From the NCBI GenBank assembly GCA_038237245.1, contig JBBRYY010000013.1, positions 1 to 55,765 on the forward strand: a stretch of DNA of 55,765 nt, read 5' to 3'. This DNA is from FEN-1250 sp038237245 (lineage in GTDB: Bacteria > Gemmatimonadota > Gemmatimonadetes > Gemmatimonadales > Gemmatimonadaceae). The notes under the pieces are model-generated. The model saw only the letters and a list, made by a program, of their open reading frames with translations, was not told the DNA's origin and ran no database searches. Below, one piece after another: positions 1-9,455 of this stretch. A program made the position numbers and the translations under genes. The number at the start of each line of letters is the position of its first letter. Within the stretch, counting starts at the first letter, position 1.

Positions 1-9
1 CGCAGCGGA

Positions 10-1119
10 TCAGCCCGCAACTGCACCGGACTTCAGCGAGTTGGTGTCGATCACGAACCGGTACTTCACGTCGTTCTTCAGCATCCGCGCGTACGCTTCG
101 TTGATCTTCTGAATCGGAATCATCTCGATGTCCGAAACGATGCCATGCTCGGCGCAGAAATCGAGCATCTCCTGCGTCTCGCGAATCCCGCCGATGCCCG
201 AGCCAGCGAGCGAGGCACGCCGGCCGAGGAGCGAGAACACGGGGACGGAGAGCGGTGCCTCCGGTGCGCCGACCATGCAGAGCACGCCGTCGCGCTTGAG
301 CAGATGCAGATAGCCCGCGACGTCGTGCTCGGCCGAGATCGTGTCGAGGATGAAATCGAAGGTACCCGCGTGCGCCGCCATCTGGGTGGCGTCGGTCGAG
401 ATCACCACTTCGTCCGCGCCGAGCTTCTTGGCGTCGGCTACCTTGTTCTGCGAAGTCGTGAACTGCACCACGTGCGCACCGAATGCGTGCGCGAACTTGA
501 GCCCCATGTGGCCGAGGCCGCCGAGTCCCATGACGCCGACCTTGCTGCTCTTGCCGACCTTCCAGTGGCGCAGGGGCGAATAGGTCGTGATGCCCGCGCA
601 CAGCAGGGGAGCCGTCGCGGCGAGATCGAGCTTGTCCGAGATGTGCAGCACGAAGCTTTCGTCGACCACGATCGACGTCGAGTAGCCGCCCTGCATGACC
701 TCGCCGAGCTTGTCGCGGCCGTTGTACGTGAGCGTCGCGCCCGGATTGTTGCAGTACTGCTCCTCGCCATCCTTGCAGCTCGCACAGACGCGGCACGAGT
801 CGACCATACAGCCGACGCCGGCGAGATCGCCCGCCTTGAAGTTGGTCACCGCGCTGCCGACGCTCGACACGCGGCCGACGATCTCGTGCCCGGGGACCAT
901 GGGGAAGATCGAGCCGCCCCATTCGTCGCGCGCCTGATGGATGTCGGAGTGACAGACGCCGCAGAAGAGGATCTCGATGGCGACGTCGTTGGCGCGCGGG
1001 GCGCGACGCTCGATGGTGAACGGCTCGATCGGCGTCTTCGCGCTGAGCGCGGCGTAGGCGGCGGTCTTCGTGGATGGAGCCTTGGTCTGCTTTGCTGCGT
1101 ATTCGGCGGTCTGTGGCAT
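10..1119 (-). CDS. Zinc-dependent NAD(P)-type alcohol dehydrogenase (YahK/cinnamyl-alcohol dehydrogenase group)
   Basis: Predicted cytosolic medium-chain dehydrogenase that reduces aldehydes or oxidises primary alcohols using Zn and NAD(P)H. Seen: catalytic-zinc motif CGVCHSDIH (Cys about 56 from the chosen start), GHE about residues 77-79, the four-Cys structural zinc loop (C..C..C..C around GCMVDSCRVCASC), and the dinucleotide-binding GLGGLGHMG run. The open frame reaches an upstream start at 1176, but ATG at 1119 (MPQTAEY) gives 369 residues, near the family's roughly 350; the longer form only adds a low-complexity tail. It follows the DsbA, peroxiredoxin and aldo/keto reductase genes on the same strand, which suggests a stress/aldehyde detoxification group. 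Natural substrate unknown. Confidence 0.9.
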   Translation of the reverse strand: MPQTAEYAAKQTKAPSTKTAAYAALSAKTPIEPFTIERRAPRANDVAIEILFCGVCHSDIHQARDEWGGSIFPMVPGHEIVGRVSSVGSAVTNFKAGDLAGVGCMVDSCRVCASCKDGEEQYCNNPGATLTYNGRDKLGEVMQGGYSTSIVVDESFVLHISDKLDLAATAPLLCAGITTYSPLRHWKVGKSSKVGVMGLGGLGHMGLKFAHAFGAHVVQFTTSQNKVADAKKLGADEVVISTDATQMAAHAGTFDFILDTISAEHDVAGYLHLLKRDGVLCMVGAPEAPLSVPVFSLLGRRASLAGSGIGGIRETQEMLDFCAEHGIVSDIEMIPIQKINEAYARMLKNDVKYRFVIDTNSLKSGAVAG

Positions 1120-1209
1120 CAGCGAATGTCCCTGGGTCGAGTACGAATGTGAGTGTGCGGGGTCAACTGCCCGCACGAGGGCTTCGTTCCATTTGATGCG
1201 CTCCGATGT

Positions 1210-1764
1210 CTACGACTTCGCCGCGGCGCGAAGCGCGGCCACGAAGCTCTGAACATCCGTCCAATCCCCATCGTAGCGCTCGCCGTTCACGAAGAAGGTC
1301 GGCGTGCCATTCACCCCGCTTCGAACACCACCCCGAAAGTCGGCGCGCACGCGATCGGCGGCAGCGCCACCGGCATAGGCCGCTTCGAGCTCTCGGCTCG
1401 ACACGCCGCGTGACTCTGCATAACCCACGAGATCATCGTCGTCGAGCGCCCGCTGATTCTCGTACAGCGTATCGTGCATCGCCCAGAATTCCTTCTCTCC
1501 CTTCGCTCCCGCAACCTCGGCGGCGATCGCGGCGTGCGTCGCGTGCACGTGCGCCTGCGCGAGCGGGAAATTCCGGAACACGAAGCGTAGCTCCTTCCCC
1601 ATCTCCTTCTGAATCTGCTTCACGATGGCATAGGCGCTCCGGCAGTACGGACACTGATAGTCGCCATACTCCACGAGCGTGACATTGGCGCTCGCCGGTC
1701 CTTCGACGTGATCCTTCACGCTCACGGGAATCGAGAGCGTCGCGCCTTCGCGGTCGACCGTCAT
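1210..1764 (-). CDS. DsbA-family thioredoxin-fold protein (CPYC), no signal peptide
   Basis: A 184-residue thioredoxin-fold oxidoreductase. Seen: redox motif C-P-Y-C at residues 38-41 after GDYQ, a helical insert (about 60-140), and the cis-proline segment GVNGTPTFFVNG near the C-terminus, typical of the DsbA/FrnE-like branch. There is no signal peptide or membrane anchor, so it is predicted cytosolic rather than a periplasmic disulfide-forming enzyme. Its ATG overlaps the peroxiredoxin stop by 4 bases, so the two are translationally coupled. Inference: it may recycle the peroxiredoxin or reduce oxidised thiols. Similar domains also occur fused to NhaA antiporters, but no antiporter is present here. 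Confidence 0.88.
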   Translation of the reverse strand: MTVDREGATLSIPVSVKDHVEGPASANVTLVEYGDYQCPYCRSAYAIVKQIQKEMGKELRFVFRNFPLAQAHVHATHAAIAAEVAGAKGEKEFWAMHDTLYENQRALDDDDLVGYAESRGVSSRELEAAYAGGAAADRVRADFRGGVRSGVNGTPTFFVNGERYDGDWTDVQSFVAALRAAAKS

Positions 1765-2288
1765 GATCTCGCTCCCGTGGGTGCCGACCCGCGCTGTTCG
1801 GGGGTGAGCGCGTCGAGCGCCTTCAGAATACCAGCCGCTCCCGGATTGACGCCGTCGGGGGAGAGATGATTCCAGCGGATCACTCCGGATGCATCGAGCA
1901 CGAAGAGCGCGCGCGATGACTCGCCGAGTTGGTCATGGTACGCGCCGTACTTCTTCGAGACCTCTCCCTTGGGCTCGAAGTCCGCCAGCAGCGGGAAGTG
2001 AAGCTTGCGGTCGCTCGCGAACGCGAGATGGCTCCACACTCCATCGACGGAGATGCCGAGCAGCTGCGCATTCGACTCCGCGAACTGGTCGAGCATCTCG
2101 TTGTAGAGCGCGACCTGGTCGCCACAAACCGGGCTCCAGTCTGCCGGATAGAACACCAACACGACGGGCGTCCCCTTGAACTCGGAGAGCGAGACGCGCT
2201 GATCGGGGGTGGCATTGAGGGTGAACTCCGGCGCCTTCGTTCCCACGGCGAGCAACTCTCGCGGCTTCGTCGAATCGTTGGTCGTCAT
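1761..2288 (-). CDS. Peroxiredoxin (AhpC/TSA family)
   Basis: A 175-residue thiol peroxidase that would reduce hydrogen peroxide or organic peroxides in the cytosol. Seen: the peroxidatic region YPADWSPVCGDQ with Cys55. The usual P-x-x-x-T-x-x-C Thr is Ser here, a common substitution. LADFEPKGEVSKKYG and the later ALFVLDASGVIRW strand match the AhpC/TSA fold. No second Cys is present downstream, so it is probably a 1-Cys type or depends on a partner thiol, plausibly the coupled DsbA-like protein. A GGAG ribosome site (complement of 2296-2299) lies 7 bases before the ATG. Confidence 0.92.
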   Translation of the reverse strand: MTTNDSTKPRELLAVGTKAPEFTLNATPDQRVSLSEFKGTPVVLVFYPADWSPVCGDQVALYNEMLDQFAESNAQLLGISVDGVWSHLAFASDRKLHFPLLADFEPKGEVSKKYGAYHDQLGESSRALFVLDASGVIRWNHLSPDGVNPGAAGILKALDALTPEQRGSAPTGARS

Positions 2289-2321
2289 GCGTGTACTCCA
2301 GATACTCCGTAAGGATACAGC

Positions 2322-3248
2322 TCAGACATGGTTCAGAATCTCGTCGACTGCCTCGATCTCGCTCGGCGACAGATCCCAATTCGGCGCCGCCGCGTTGCTT
2401 CGAGCCTGCTCCGCGCTCGTGGCGCCCGCGATCACCGATGCGACCACGGGAAAGCGCAGCAGCCATGACATCGCGAGCTCGAGCATCGTGTGATCATTGG
2501 CGTCTGCAAACGCGATCAGCCGCTCGATCAGCTCCATGTTGCGATCCGTGTGCTTCTCGGCCAGCCACCCGCCATCTGCGATACGCGTGCCCTTGGGTAC
2601 GCTTTCGCCTCGCCGATACTTGCCCGTGAGTAATCCACTTTCAAGGGGGAAATACGGCAGGTACGCAACCGCGAGCCGTTCGCACTCCGGGATCGCGTCG
2701 AGCTCGTCGTCGCGCTTCAGCATGTTGTAGTGGTTCTGCACGCTGACGAATCGCGCGATGCGCGCGCTCTCGCTGATCGCGTCGACCTCGGCGATCAGCT
2801 CGCCTGAGAAGTTGGAGCATCCGATCTCACGCACCTTTCCGGCGACGACCAGCTCGTTCAGTGCGCCGAGTGTGTCCTCGATCGGCACCGATGGATCGGG
2901 GGCGTGGAGCTGATAGAGGTCGATGTAGTCGGTGCCGAGTCGCTGAAGACTATCGTTACACGCCTGGTGCACGTACGCGGGGTGAGCGCCGTTCCGCGTC
3001 TCGTCGACCTTTTTCCCGAACTTTGTGGCGATGATCACACTCGCTCGACGTCCCACGAGCGCCCTGCCGATGAATTCCTCACTCTTTGTTTTCCCATAGG
3101 TGTCGGCGGTATCGAAAAAGTTGATTCCAGCATCGATGGCTGCATCGACGACCGCACGAGTGGCCTGCTCATCGATGCGCCACCCGAAGTTGTTGCAGCC
3201 GAGGCCGATGACTGAAACTTCCAACTTTCCGATCCGTCGTGTTTCCAC
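2322..3248 (-). CDS. Aldo/keto reductase
   Basis: NADPH-dependent TIM-barrel reductase of carbonyl substrates, about 308 residues from the chosen start. Seen: the catalytic tetrad Asp and Tyr in FDTADTYG, Lys in ATKFGKK and His in YQLHAPDP. SNFSGE and the C-terminal VASVIAGATSAEQ region match AKR cofactor-binding segments. The frame can also start at TTG 3281, but GTG at 3248 has a GGAG site 9 bases upstream and begins right before the conserved RRIGKLEVSVIGLG strand, so it is preferred. It heads a minus-strand group with the peroxiredoxin, DsbA-like and alcohol dehydrogenase genes and is divergent from the RND efflux operon. Substrate not predictable. Confidence 0.9.
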   Translation of the reverse strand: METRRIGKLEVSVIGLGCNNFGWRIDEQATRAVVDAAIDAGINFFDTADTYGKTKSEEFIGRALVGRRASVIIATKFGKKVDETRNGAHPAYVHQACNDSLQRLGTDYIDLYQLHAPDPSVPIEDTLGALNELVVAGKVREIGCSNFSGELIAEVDAISESARIARFVSVQNHYNMLKRDDELDAIPECERLAVAYLPYFPLESGLLTGKYRRGESVPKGTRIADGGWLAEKHTDRNMELIERLIAFADANDHTMLELAMSWLLRFPVVASVIAGATSAEQARSNAAAPNWDLSPSEIEAVDEILNHV

Positions 3249-3378
3249 GTTTTGGCGCTCCAGAGTAGAGTGTCGATTCAAGGAACTAATTCATATCGGC
3301 GGGCGCTCGTTCCCTTATGAGCTCCCTTGAATTGCGGCCGGCCTCGTACACTCACCACAAGAATCCCGTTCGCCACAC

Positions 3379-4557
3379 ATGAAATCTGTCTCTATTGCGC
3401 TGACCCGCGCGGCACTCGTCGTCTGCGTCATCCTCGCCGCATGCAAGAAGGCGGCGCCCCCCGCGTACCCACCGGCGGAAGTCACGGTGCTCACCGTCAA
3501 GCCGGAGACGGTCGATGTAAAGCTCGACTACGTCGGGCAGGCCGAGGCGTCGAAGGCCGTCGAGGTGCGTTCGCAAATTACGGGGGTCATCGTCGCGAGG
3601 CCGTACACGGAAGGTACCGACGTCAAGGCGGGGACGGTGCTCTATCGCATCGACCCCACCACCTACGAGGCGGCGCTCCGAAGCGCGCAAGGCACGCTTG
3701 CGAATGCGCAGGCTAGGCTCGCGAATGCGCAGCGGAGTCTCGATCGCGTGAAGCCGCTGCTCGCGGAGCATGCGGTGGCGCAGGTCGACGTCGATAATGC
3801 GGAGACGGAGCTGCAGCAGGCGAAGGCCGGCGTCGATCAGTCGCGCGGCGCGGTGGACGAAGCGAAAAAGAATTTCGATGACACGTTCGTGCGCGCGCAG
3901 ATCAGCGGACGCGCGGGGCGCGCGCTGCTCGTGCTCGGCGCGCGGGTCACTGGTCCGAACGATCTGCTCACCACGGTCGAGCAGGTCGATCCGATCTACG
4001 TGAGCTTCAATCCGTCGGACAAGGACGTGCTCTCGTGGCGCCGCAACGAGGCGACGAGGAAGATGATCGCGAGTGGCAAGCTCAAGGTTGCGATCACGCT
4101 CTCCGACAAGAGCAACTTTCCGCACCTCGGCGTCGTGACGTTCGTCGATCAGTCGCTTCAGTCGAACACCGGAACACTGTTGCTGCGCGCGTCGGTTCCG
4201 AATCCGGAGCACATCCTGCTTCCCGGACAGTTCGTGCGCGTGCGGCCGATGGGGATCGCCAACGACAGCGCGATCCTCGTGCCCCAGCGCGCCGTGCAGC
4301 AAGGGCTCGCGGGGACCTTCGTCTATCTGCTCGGCGCCGATAGCAAGGTGATACCGCACGACGTGTCCGCCACGTCGTGGGACAATGGCCGCTGGCTCAT
4401 CCAGGACGGCCTCAAGCCCGGCGACCAGGTGTTGGTCGATGGGACGCTCAAGGTCGGTCCGGGCGCGCCGGTGCACGCCACGCCGTACGAGCCCGCCAAG
4501 GACTCCACGCTCAAGGCGCCGAGCGACGGCGCCGCGAAGATGAAGGTGGCGCGATGA
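3379..4557 (+). CDS. RND efflux periplasmic adaptor lipoprotein (MexA/AcrA-type)
   Basis: Membrane-fusion protein that bridges the inner-membrane RND pump and the outer-membrane channel. Seen: a lipoprotein signal peptide with lipobox VILAAC (lipidated Cys about residue 22), a lipoyl/barrel-sandwich half, a coiled-coil hairpin about residues 95-170 (QARLANAQRSLDRVKPLLAE and following), then DTFVRAQISGRAGRALL and the beta-barrel and membrane-proximal domains. At 392 residues it has normal family length. Its stop overlaps the start of the pump gene (ATGA at 4554), so expression is coupled. Substrates are probably hydrophobic toxicants. No regulator gene adjoins the operon. Confidence 0.95.
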   Translation: MKSVSIALTRAALVVCVILAACKKAAPPAYPPAEVTVLTVKPETVDVKLDYVGQAEASKAVEVRSQITGVIVARPYTEGTDVKAGTVLYRIDPTTYEAALRSAQGTLANAQARLANAQRSLDRVKPLLAEHAVAQVDVDNAETELQQAKAGVDQSRGAVDEAKKNFDDTFVRAQISGRAGRALLVLGARVTGPNDLLTTVEQVDPIYVSFNPSDKDVLSWRRNEATRKMIASGKLKVAITLSDKSNFPHLGVVTFVDQSLQSNTGTLLLRASVPNPEHILLPGQFVRVRPMGIANDSAILVPQRAVQQGLAGTFVYLLGADSKVIPHDVSATSWDNGRWLIQDGLKPGDQVLVDGTLKVGPGAPVHATPYEPAKDSTLKAPSDGAAKMKVAR

Positions 4558-7500
4558 GTGGCGCGGAGTCCGATCCGCTGGACCAGCCGCACGCGAAGGT
4601 CGAGGCGGATGGAGAGGCGCAGCAGATCGGCAATCTCTTCATTCGCCGTCCGATCTTCGCGGCGGTCATCTCGATCGTGATCGTGCTTCTCGGACTGTTC
4701 GCGCTAAAGAAGCTTCCGATTGCGCGCTATCCGAACGTCACGCCACCGGTGGTCTCGGTGTCGGCGAACTATCCGGGGGCGACCGCGCTCGATGTGGCGA
4801 CCACGGTTGCCGCGCCGATCGAGCAGCAGCTCGCCGGCATTCAGGGACTTCTCTACTATAAGTCCACGAGCTCGGGCGACGGATCGATGAATCTGCAGGT
4901 GTCCTTCGACATCACGCGCGATCAGGATCTCGCGGCCGTCGACGTGCAGAATCAGATCGCTCTCGCCACGCCGCAGCTTCCGGAGCAGGTGCGCCGCAAC
5001 GGCGTGATCGTGCAGAAGGCGCAGCCGGACATCCTGCTCGTCGGCGTGCTCACGTCCACGGATCCACGCTACAGCGGCGAGTTCCTGAGCAACTACTCGA
5101 AGATCTATCTCGAGGACGAGATCAAGCGCATTCCCGGCGTCGGTAACGCCACGACGTTCGGAAATCTGAATTTCGCGATGAACATCGAGCTCGACCCCGA
5201 CAAGATGGCGCAGCTCGGCGTCACGGTGTCGGATGTCAACGCGGCGGTCACTGAGCAGAATAGTACCAATCCGGCCGGCTCCATCGGGCGCGAGCCGGCT
5301 CCGGCCGGAACACAGCTCACGATTCCCGTCACTACCGTCGGCCGGCTCAGCACGCCCGAGGAGTTCGCGAACATCATCATCCGTGCGCGCCCGGATGGAT
5401 CGGTGATGCGCGTCTCGGATGTCGGCACCGTGAAGCTTGGCGGTCGCGACTACGGTCTCGTCGGCAGTTACAATGGGAAGCAGATTGCTCTGATCATCCT
5501 GTATCTCCGCCCCGGCGCGAACGCGATCGCGGTTCGCAACGCGTACATCAAGCGCATGGCCGAGCTGGAGAAGAGCTTCCCGGCCGGCGTGCATCAGGAA
5601 GTCGGCTTCGACACGACGCCATTCGTCACGACGTCGATCCACGAGGTCATCAACACGCTGCTCATCGCGATGGCGCTCGTGACGCTGGTCGTCTTCATCT
5701 TCCTTCAGAACTGGCGCTCGACGCTGATTCCCCTGCTCGCGGTGCCGGTCTCGATCATCGGCACGTTCTTCGGACTGTGGGTGCTGGGCTTCACGATCAA
5801 CCTGCTCACGCTCTTCGGCCTTACGCTTGCGATCGGAATCGTCGTCGATGATGCGATCGTGGTGATCGAGAACGTCGAGCGCATCATGGAACAGGACAAG
5901 GTTTCGCCGCGCGTCGCCGCAGACAGGGCGATGAAGCAGGTCACGGGCGCGCTCGTCGCGATCGTGGCGGTGCTGTGCGCTGTGTTCATTCCGGTGGCGC
6001 TGGTCGGTGGTATCACGGGCGAGATGTACAAGCAGTTCGCGGTCACGATCGTCATCTCCGTGGTGCTTTCGGGAATCGTCGCGCTGACGCTGACCCCCGC
6101 GCTCTGCTCGGTGATGCTGAAGCCGGGATCGCACCCGCCGGAGACCGGGCCGTTCGCGTGGTTCAACCGCAACTTCGATCGCGCGCGCACGGGATACCTC
6201 GGCTCGCTCGGGCGCATGCTCGGCAGCCCGAGGACGGTGTTCGCCGCCTTCGCGGTGGTGGTCGCGCTCGTGATCGTTCTCGTTCGCGCGGTTCCCGGCG
6301 GCTTCCTTCCCACCGAGGACAAGGGCTTCTTCGCCGTGGCGGTCGAGCTCCCGTCCGGTGCATCGCGCCAGCGCACCGACGCGGTGGTCGCGCAGGTGCA
6401 GAAGTATCTCCTCGCGCAGAAGGGTGTGGAGCACACGGTCGCGCTCACCGGATTGAGCCTGCTGCAGGGTGGCGCGGCACAAACCAGCTCGGCCACCGTA
6501 TTTGCTGGTCTCGCTCCGTGGGATCAGCGCAAGTCTGCGGACACGCAGCTCGAGGCGATCCTCGGAAGAGCCAACGGTGCGTTCTCGCAGATCAAGGACG
6601 CGATCATCTTCGGCTTCAACTTTCCGGAAATTCCGGGACTCGGCGTCACTGCCGGTCTCGAGATGGATCTACAGGATCGGAGCGTCAACGACGTCACGAA
6701 GTTCGCCGCGCTCGCGCAGCAGTTCGTGGCGGATGCGAACAAGCTCCCCGAAGCGCAGGGGCTGACGACGAACATCAACGTCAACTTCCCGCAGCTCTTC
6801 GTGCACGTCGACCGCGAGAAGGTGAAGTCGCTGGGGATCTCACTCACGGATCTCTTCCAGACGCAGCAGGCGATGTTGTCCAAGCTCTACGTGAACGACT
6901 TCAACATCTACGGCAAGACGTTTCGCGTGCAGCTGGAGGCGCAACCGCAGTTCCGCGAGCGTCCGGAGGATGTCGGGCGCCTCTACGTGCGCGGGTCCAG
7001 CGGGCAGATGATTCCGGTGTCGTCGCTGGTGACGACGGAGTTCAAGGTCGCGCCGAACATCGTCACGCGCTTCAACGGCTTCACGGCGGCAGTCGTGAAC
7101 GGAACGCCAGCGCCGGGGAAGAGCTCGGGACAGCTGCTCGCCGCCGTTCGCAAGCTCGCCGACGAGAAATACGCCCCGCTCGGAGTCGGATACGCCTTCA
7201 GTGGGCAGTCGTATGAGGAAGTGCAGGGAGGCACCGCGTCGCTCGTGTTCACCATGGGCATCATCATGGTCTTCCTCGTGCTCGCGGCGCTCTACGAGTC
7301 GTGGTCGATCCCCTTCGCCGTGCTCTTCGGCGTTCCGTTCGGACTGCTCGGCGCACTCCTCGGCGTGTTCATTCGCCGAATGCCCAACGATGTCTACTTC
7401 CAGGTCGGACTGATCGTCGTCGTCGGGTTGGCGGCGAAGAACGCGATTCTGATCGTCGAGTTTGCGAACGAGCTTCGCGCGCGAGGGTTGTCGATTCGCG

Positions 7501-7787
7501 AGGCGGCCACCGAGGCGGCGCGTGAGCGACTGCGGCCGATCCTCATGACGTCGTTCGCCTTCATCCTCGGCGTCGTGCCGTTGCTCGTCGCGAGCGGCGC
7601 CGGTGCCCAGAGCCGACACTCGATCGGAACGGGAGTGTTCTTCGGAATGCTCTTCGCGACGACCGTCGGAATCTTCTTCGTCCCCTCGTTCTTTGCCGAG
7701 ATTCGAATGTTGAGTGAGCGTGGATTGTTCAAGCGAAAGAACGTGGCGGCACCAGCCGCCGCGGGCTCGATGTCGGGAGACGACTGA
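4554..7787 (+). CDS. RND multidrug efflux permease (HAE1 family, AcrB/MexB-type)
   Basis: Proton-driven inner-membrane pump, 1077 residues. The frame is open well upstream, but the coupled ATG at 4554 is the true start: it gives MSGAESDP and then the canonical FIRRPIFAAVISIVI first helix. Seen: two halves, each with a large periplasmic loop; the TM4 segment GIVVDDAIVVIENVER containing the paired Asp residues of the proton relay; and the second-half GLAAKNAILIVEFAN helix. HAE1 pumps usually have about 1040 residues; the excess is a longer N-terminal cytoplasmic tail of about 30 residues. It sits between its adaptor and channel genes, so the tripartite system is complete. Confidence 0.97.
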   Translation: MSGAESDPLDQPHAKVEADGEAQQIGNLFIRRPIFAAVISIVIVLLGLFALKKLPIARYPNVTPPVVSVSANYPGATALDVATTVAAPIEQQLAGIQGLLYYKSTSSGDGSMNLQVSFDITRDQDLAAVDVQNQIALATPQLPEQVRRNGVIVQKAQPDILLVGVLTSTDPRYSGEFLSNYSKIYLEDEIKRIPGVGNATTFGNLNFAMNIELDPDKMAQLGVTVSDVNAAVTEQNSTNPAGSIGREPAPAGTQLTIPVTTVGRLSTPEEFANIIIRARPDGSVMRVSDVGTVKLGGRDYGLVGSYNGKQIALIILYLRPGANAIAVRNAYIKRMAELEKSFPAGVHQEVGFDTTPFVTTSIHEVINTLLIAMALVTLVVFIFLQNWRSTLIPLLAVPVSIIGTFFGLWVLGFTINLLTLFGLTLAIGIVVDDAIVVIENVERIMEQDKVSPRVAADRAMKQVTGALVAIVAVLCAVFIPVALVGGITGEMYKQFAVTIVISVVLSGIVALTLTPALCSVMLKPGSHPPETGPFAWFNRNFDRARTGYLGSLGRMLGSPRTVFAAFAVVVALVIVLVRAVPGGFLPTEDKGFFAVAVELPSGASRQRTDAVVAQVQKYLLAQKGVEHTVALTGLSLLQGGAAQTSSATVFAGLAPWDQRKSADTQLEAILGRANGAFSQIKDAIIFGFNFPEIPGLGVTAGLEMDLQDRSVNDVTKFAALAQQFVADANKLPEAQGLTTNINVNFPQLFVHVDREKVKSLGISLTDLFQTQQAMLSKLYVNDFNIYGKTFRVQLEAQPQFRERPEDVGRLYVRGSSGQMIPVSSLVTTEFKVAPNIVTRFNGFTAAVVNGTPAPGKSSGQLLAAVRKLADEKYAPLGVGYAFSGQSYEEVQGGTASLVFTMGIIMVFLVLAALYESWSIPFAVLFGVPFGLLGALLGVFIRRMPNDVYFQVGLIVVVGLAAKNAILIVEFANELRARGLSIREAATEAARERLRPILMTSFAFILGVVPLLVASGAGAQSRHSIGTGVFFGMLFATTVGIFFVPSFFAEIRMLSERGLFKRKNVAAPAAAGSMSGDD

Positions 7788-7789
7788 GC

Positions 7790-9334
7790 ATGCCGGTACT
7801 ACGAAGGGTTGCTCCGCGGCTGCTCGCGCTGTTCGTCGTTGCCGGCTGCGCCGTGGGACCTAACTACAAGCGCCCCACGGTTGATGTCGCGCCCGAATGG
7901 CGCGCGCCGTCGAAATCGGAAGACTCCGTGCGCTCGTTCTTCGACTCGCTCGCGAGCGGGACGAATCTCATCGCGCCGCCGACTGCTGCGCGCGCCGACA
8001 CGCCCTCCGGTGCAGCGACCGTGCGACGTCCCGATTGGCGTGCGAGCTACGAGTCGCGCCCGCTCGACGCGAGGGGTGGTGGACTCGGCTGGGCGGAGCT
8101 GATCAAGGATCCCGCGCTGCTGGCCCTCATCGACAGTGCGGTGCGCAACAATCGCGATGTCCGCGTCGCGATCGCGACGATCGCCGAGTATCGGGCGGCG
8201 TATGGAGTGGCGAAGGCGTCGTACTATCCGCGGATCGACGGGCAGCTCTCCGCCGGCCGCGAGAAGATCGTCCTGATACCGGGAGAGAACGACGCGTACA
8301 ACGCGATCCAGATCACGACGAATCTGCAGTGGGAGCTCGACTTCTGGGGGCGGATCCGCAGGAACAGCCAGGCCGCGCGCGCCGACTATCTCGCGAGCGA
8401 GGCCGGGCGCAGGTCGGTGGTGCTCACGCTCGTGAGCGATGTCGCGACAGGGTATCTGCAGCTGCGCGAGCTCGATCTCGATCTCGAGATCTCGCAGCGC
8501 ACACTCGCGTCGCGCCAGCAGACGCTCAACCTCGCGCTCCGCCGCTATCAGCAGGGGCTCATCTCCGAGCTCGACGTGCGGCAGTTCGAGTCCGAGGTCG
8601 ACAACTCTGCCGTGAGCATTGCGGATTTTCAGCGGCGGATCGCGCAGCAGGAGAATGCGCTGAGCGTGCTGGTAGGGCACACGCCGGCGCCGGTGGCGCG
8701 AGGGCTCTCGCTCACCGATGTGCTGGGAACGTTCGTGCTGCCGACGGATCTTCCGGCGGAGCTCATCGCTCGCCGTCCCGATGTTCGCCGGGCGGAAGAG
8801 GCGTTCGTCGCGGCGAATGCGCGCGTGGGCGCAGCGCAGGCCGCGCTCTTCCCGATGGTGTCGCTCACCAGCCAGTACGGCACGCGGGGCGACAAGTTCA
8901 GCAACACCTTCCAGAAGAACGGCGAGATCTATCAGATCTTCGGTGGCATCTCGATCCCACTGTTCCGCGGCGGCGCGCTGCGGAGTGAGCTGTCAGCGGC
9001 GCGAGCGCGGTCCGACCAGGCCCGGTTCGCGTACGAGCAGGCGACGCTCGTCGCGCGGCGTGAGGCCGAGGATGCATTCGTCGGCGTGCGCACGTCACGC
9101 GATCAGGCGGTGGCGCAGCAGCGCCAGGTCGATGCGCTCCGTCGCGCGTTCGATCTGGCGAACCGTCGCTACCAGAATGGTGTCTCGAGCTACCTCGAGG
9201 TGCTGGACGCCGAGCGCAATCTGTTTACGAGCGAGTTGGCGCTGACGCAGGCACAGCGGCAGGAGCTCGTGTCCGGCGTGCAGCTCTACAAGGCGCTCGG
9301 CGGCGCCTGGGCGGACTCCGCCGCCGCGCGGTAG
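7790..9334 (+). CDS. RND efflux outer-membrane channel lipoprotein (NodT/OprM family)
   Basis: TolC-like trimeric channel, 514 residues. Seen: lipoprotein signal with lipobox VAGC followed by the family hallmark AVGPNYKRP, then two outer-membrane-efflux repeats rich in heptad helices (QRTLASRQQTLNLALRRYQQ and the QRQVDALRRAFDLANRRYQN counterpart) and the signature ELIARRPDVRRAEE. A Ser/Ala/Asp-rich insert of about 50 residues lies between PEWR and GLGWAELIKDP, longer than in Pseudomonas OprM. It starts 2 bases after the pump stop and is therefore the third gene of the operon. Confidence 0.95.
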   Translation: MPVLRRVAPRLLALFVVAGCAVGPNYKRPTVDVAPEWRAPSKSEDSVRSFFDSLASGTNLIAPPTAARADTPSGAATVRRPDWRASYESRPLDARGGGLGWAELIKDPALLALIDSAVRNNRDVRVAIATIAEYRAAYGVAKASYYPRIDGQLSAGREKIVLIPGENDAYNAIQITTNLQWELDFWGRIRRNSQAARADYLASEAGRRSVVLTLVSDVATGYLQLRELDLDLEISQRTLASRQQTLNLALRRYQQGLISELDVRQFESEVDNSAVSIADFQRRIAQQENALSVLVGHTPAPVARGLSLTDVLGTFVLPTDLPAELIARRPDVRRAEEAFVAANARVGAAQAALFPMVSLTSQYGTRGDKFSNTFQKNGEIYQIFGGISIPLFRGGALRSELSAARARSDQARFAYEQATLVARREAEDAFVGVRTSRDQAVAQQRQVDALRRAFDLANRRYQNGVSSYLEVLDAERNLFTSELALTQAQRQELVSGVQLYKALGGAWADSAAAR

Positions 9335-9455
9335 CATCGCTGGCGGTAACGCTCGCCGCCGGTGCGAGACGGTTCACCCCCGATTCGTTTCTGGCCCGGA
9401 GGGGCGGTTCTACACTAACACGTCACTTTAGAACCTTTCTCAGGGAGCCAAGGCC

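Noticed and set aside
4704..6482. A 592-codon open frame on the minus strand opposite the RND pump gene
   Set aside because: It is composed almost only of Arg, Asp, His, Glu and Ala runs, a GC-codon shadow of the pump; similar shadows oppose most genes, for example 14162-15748 and 25972-27747.
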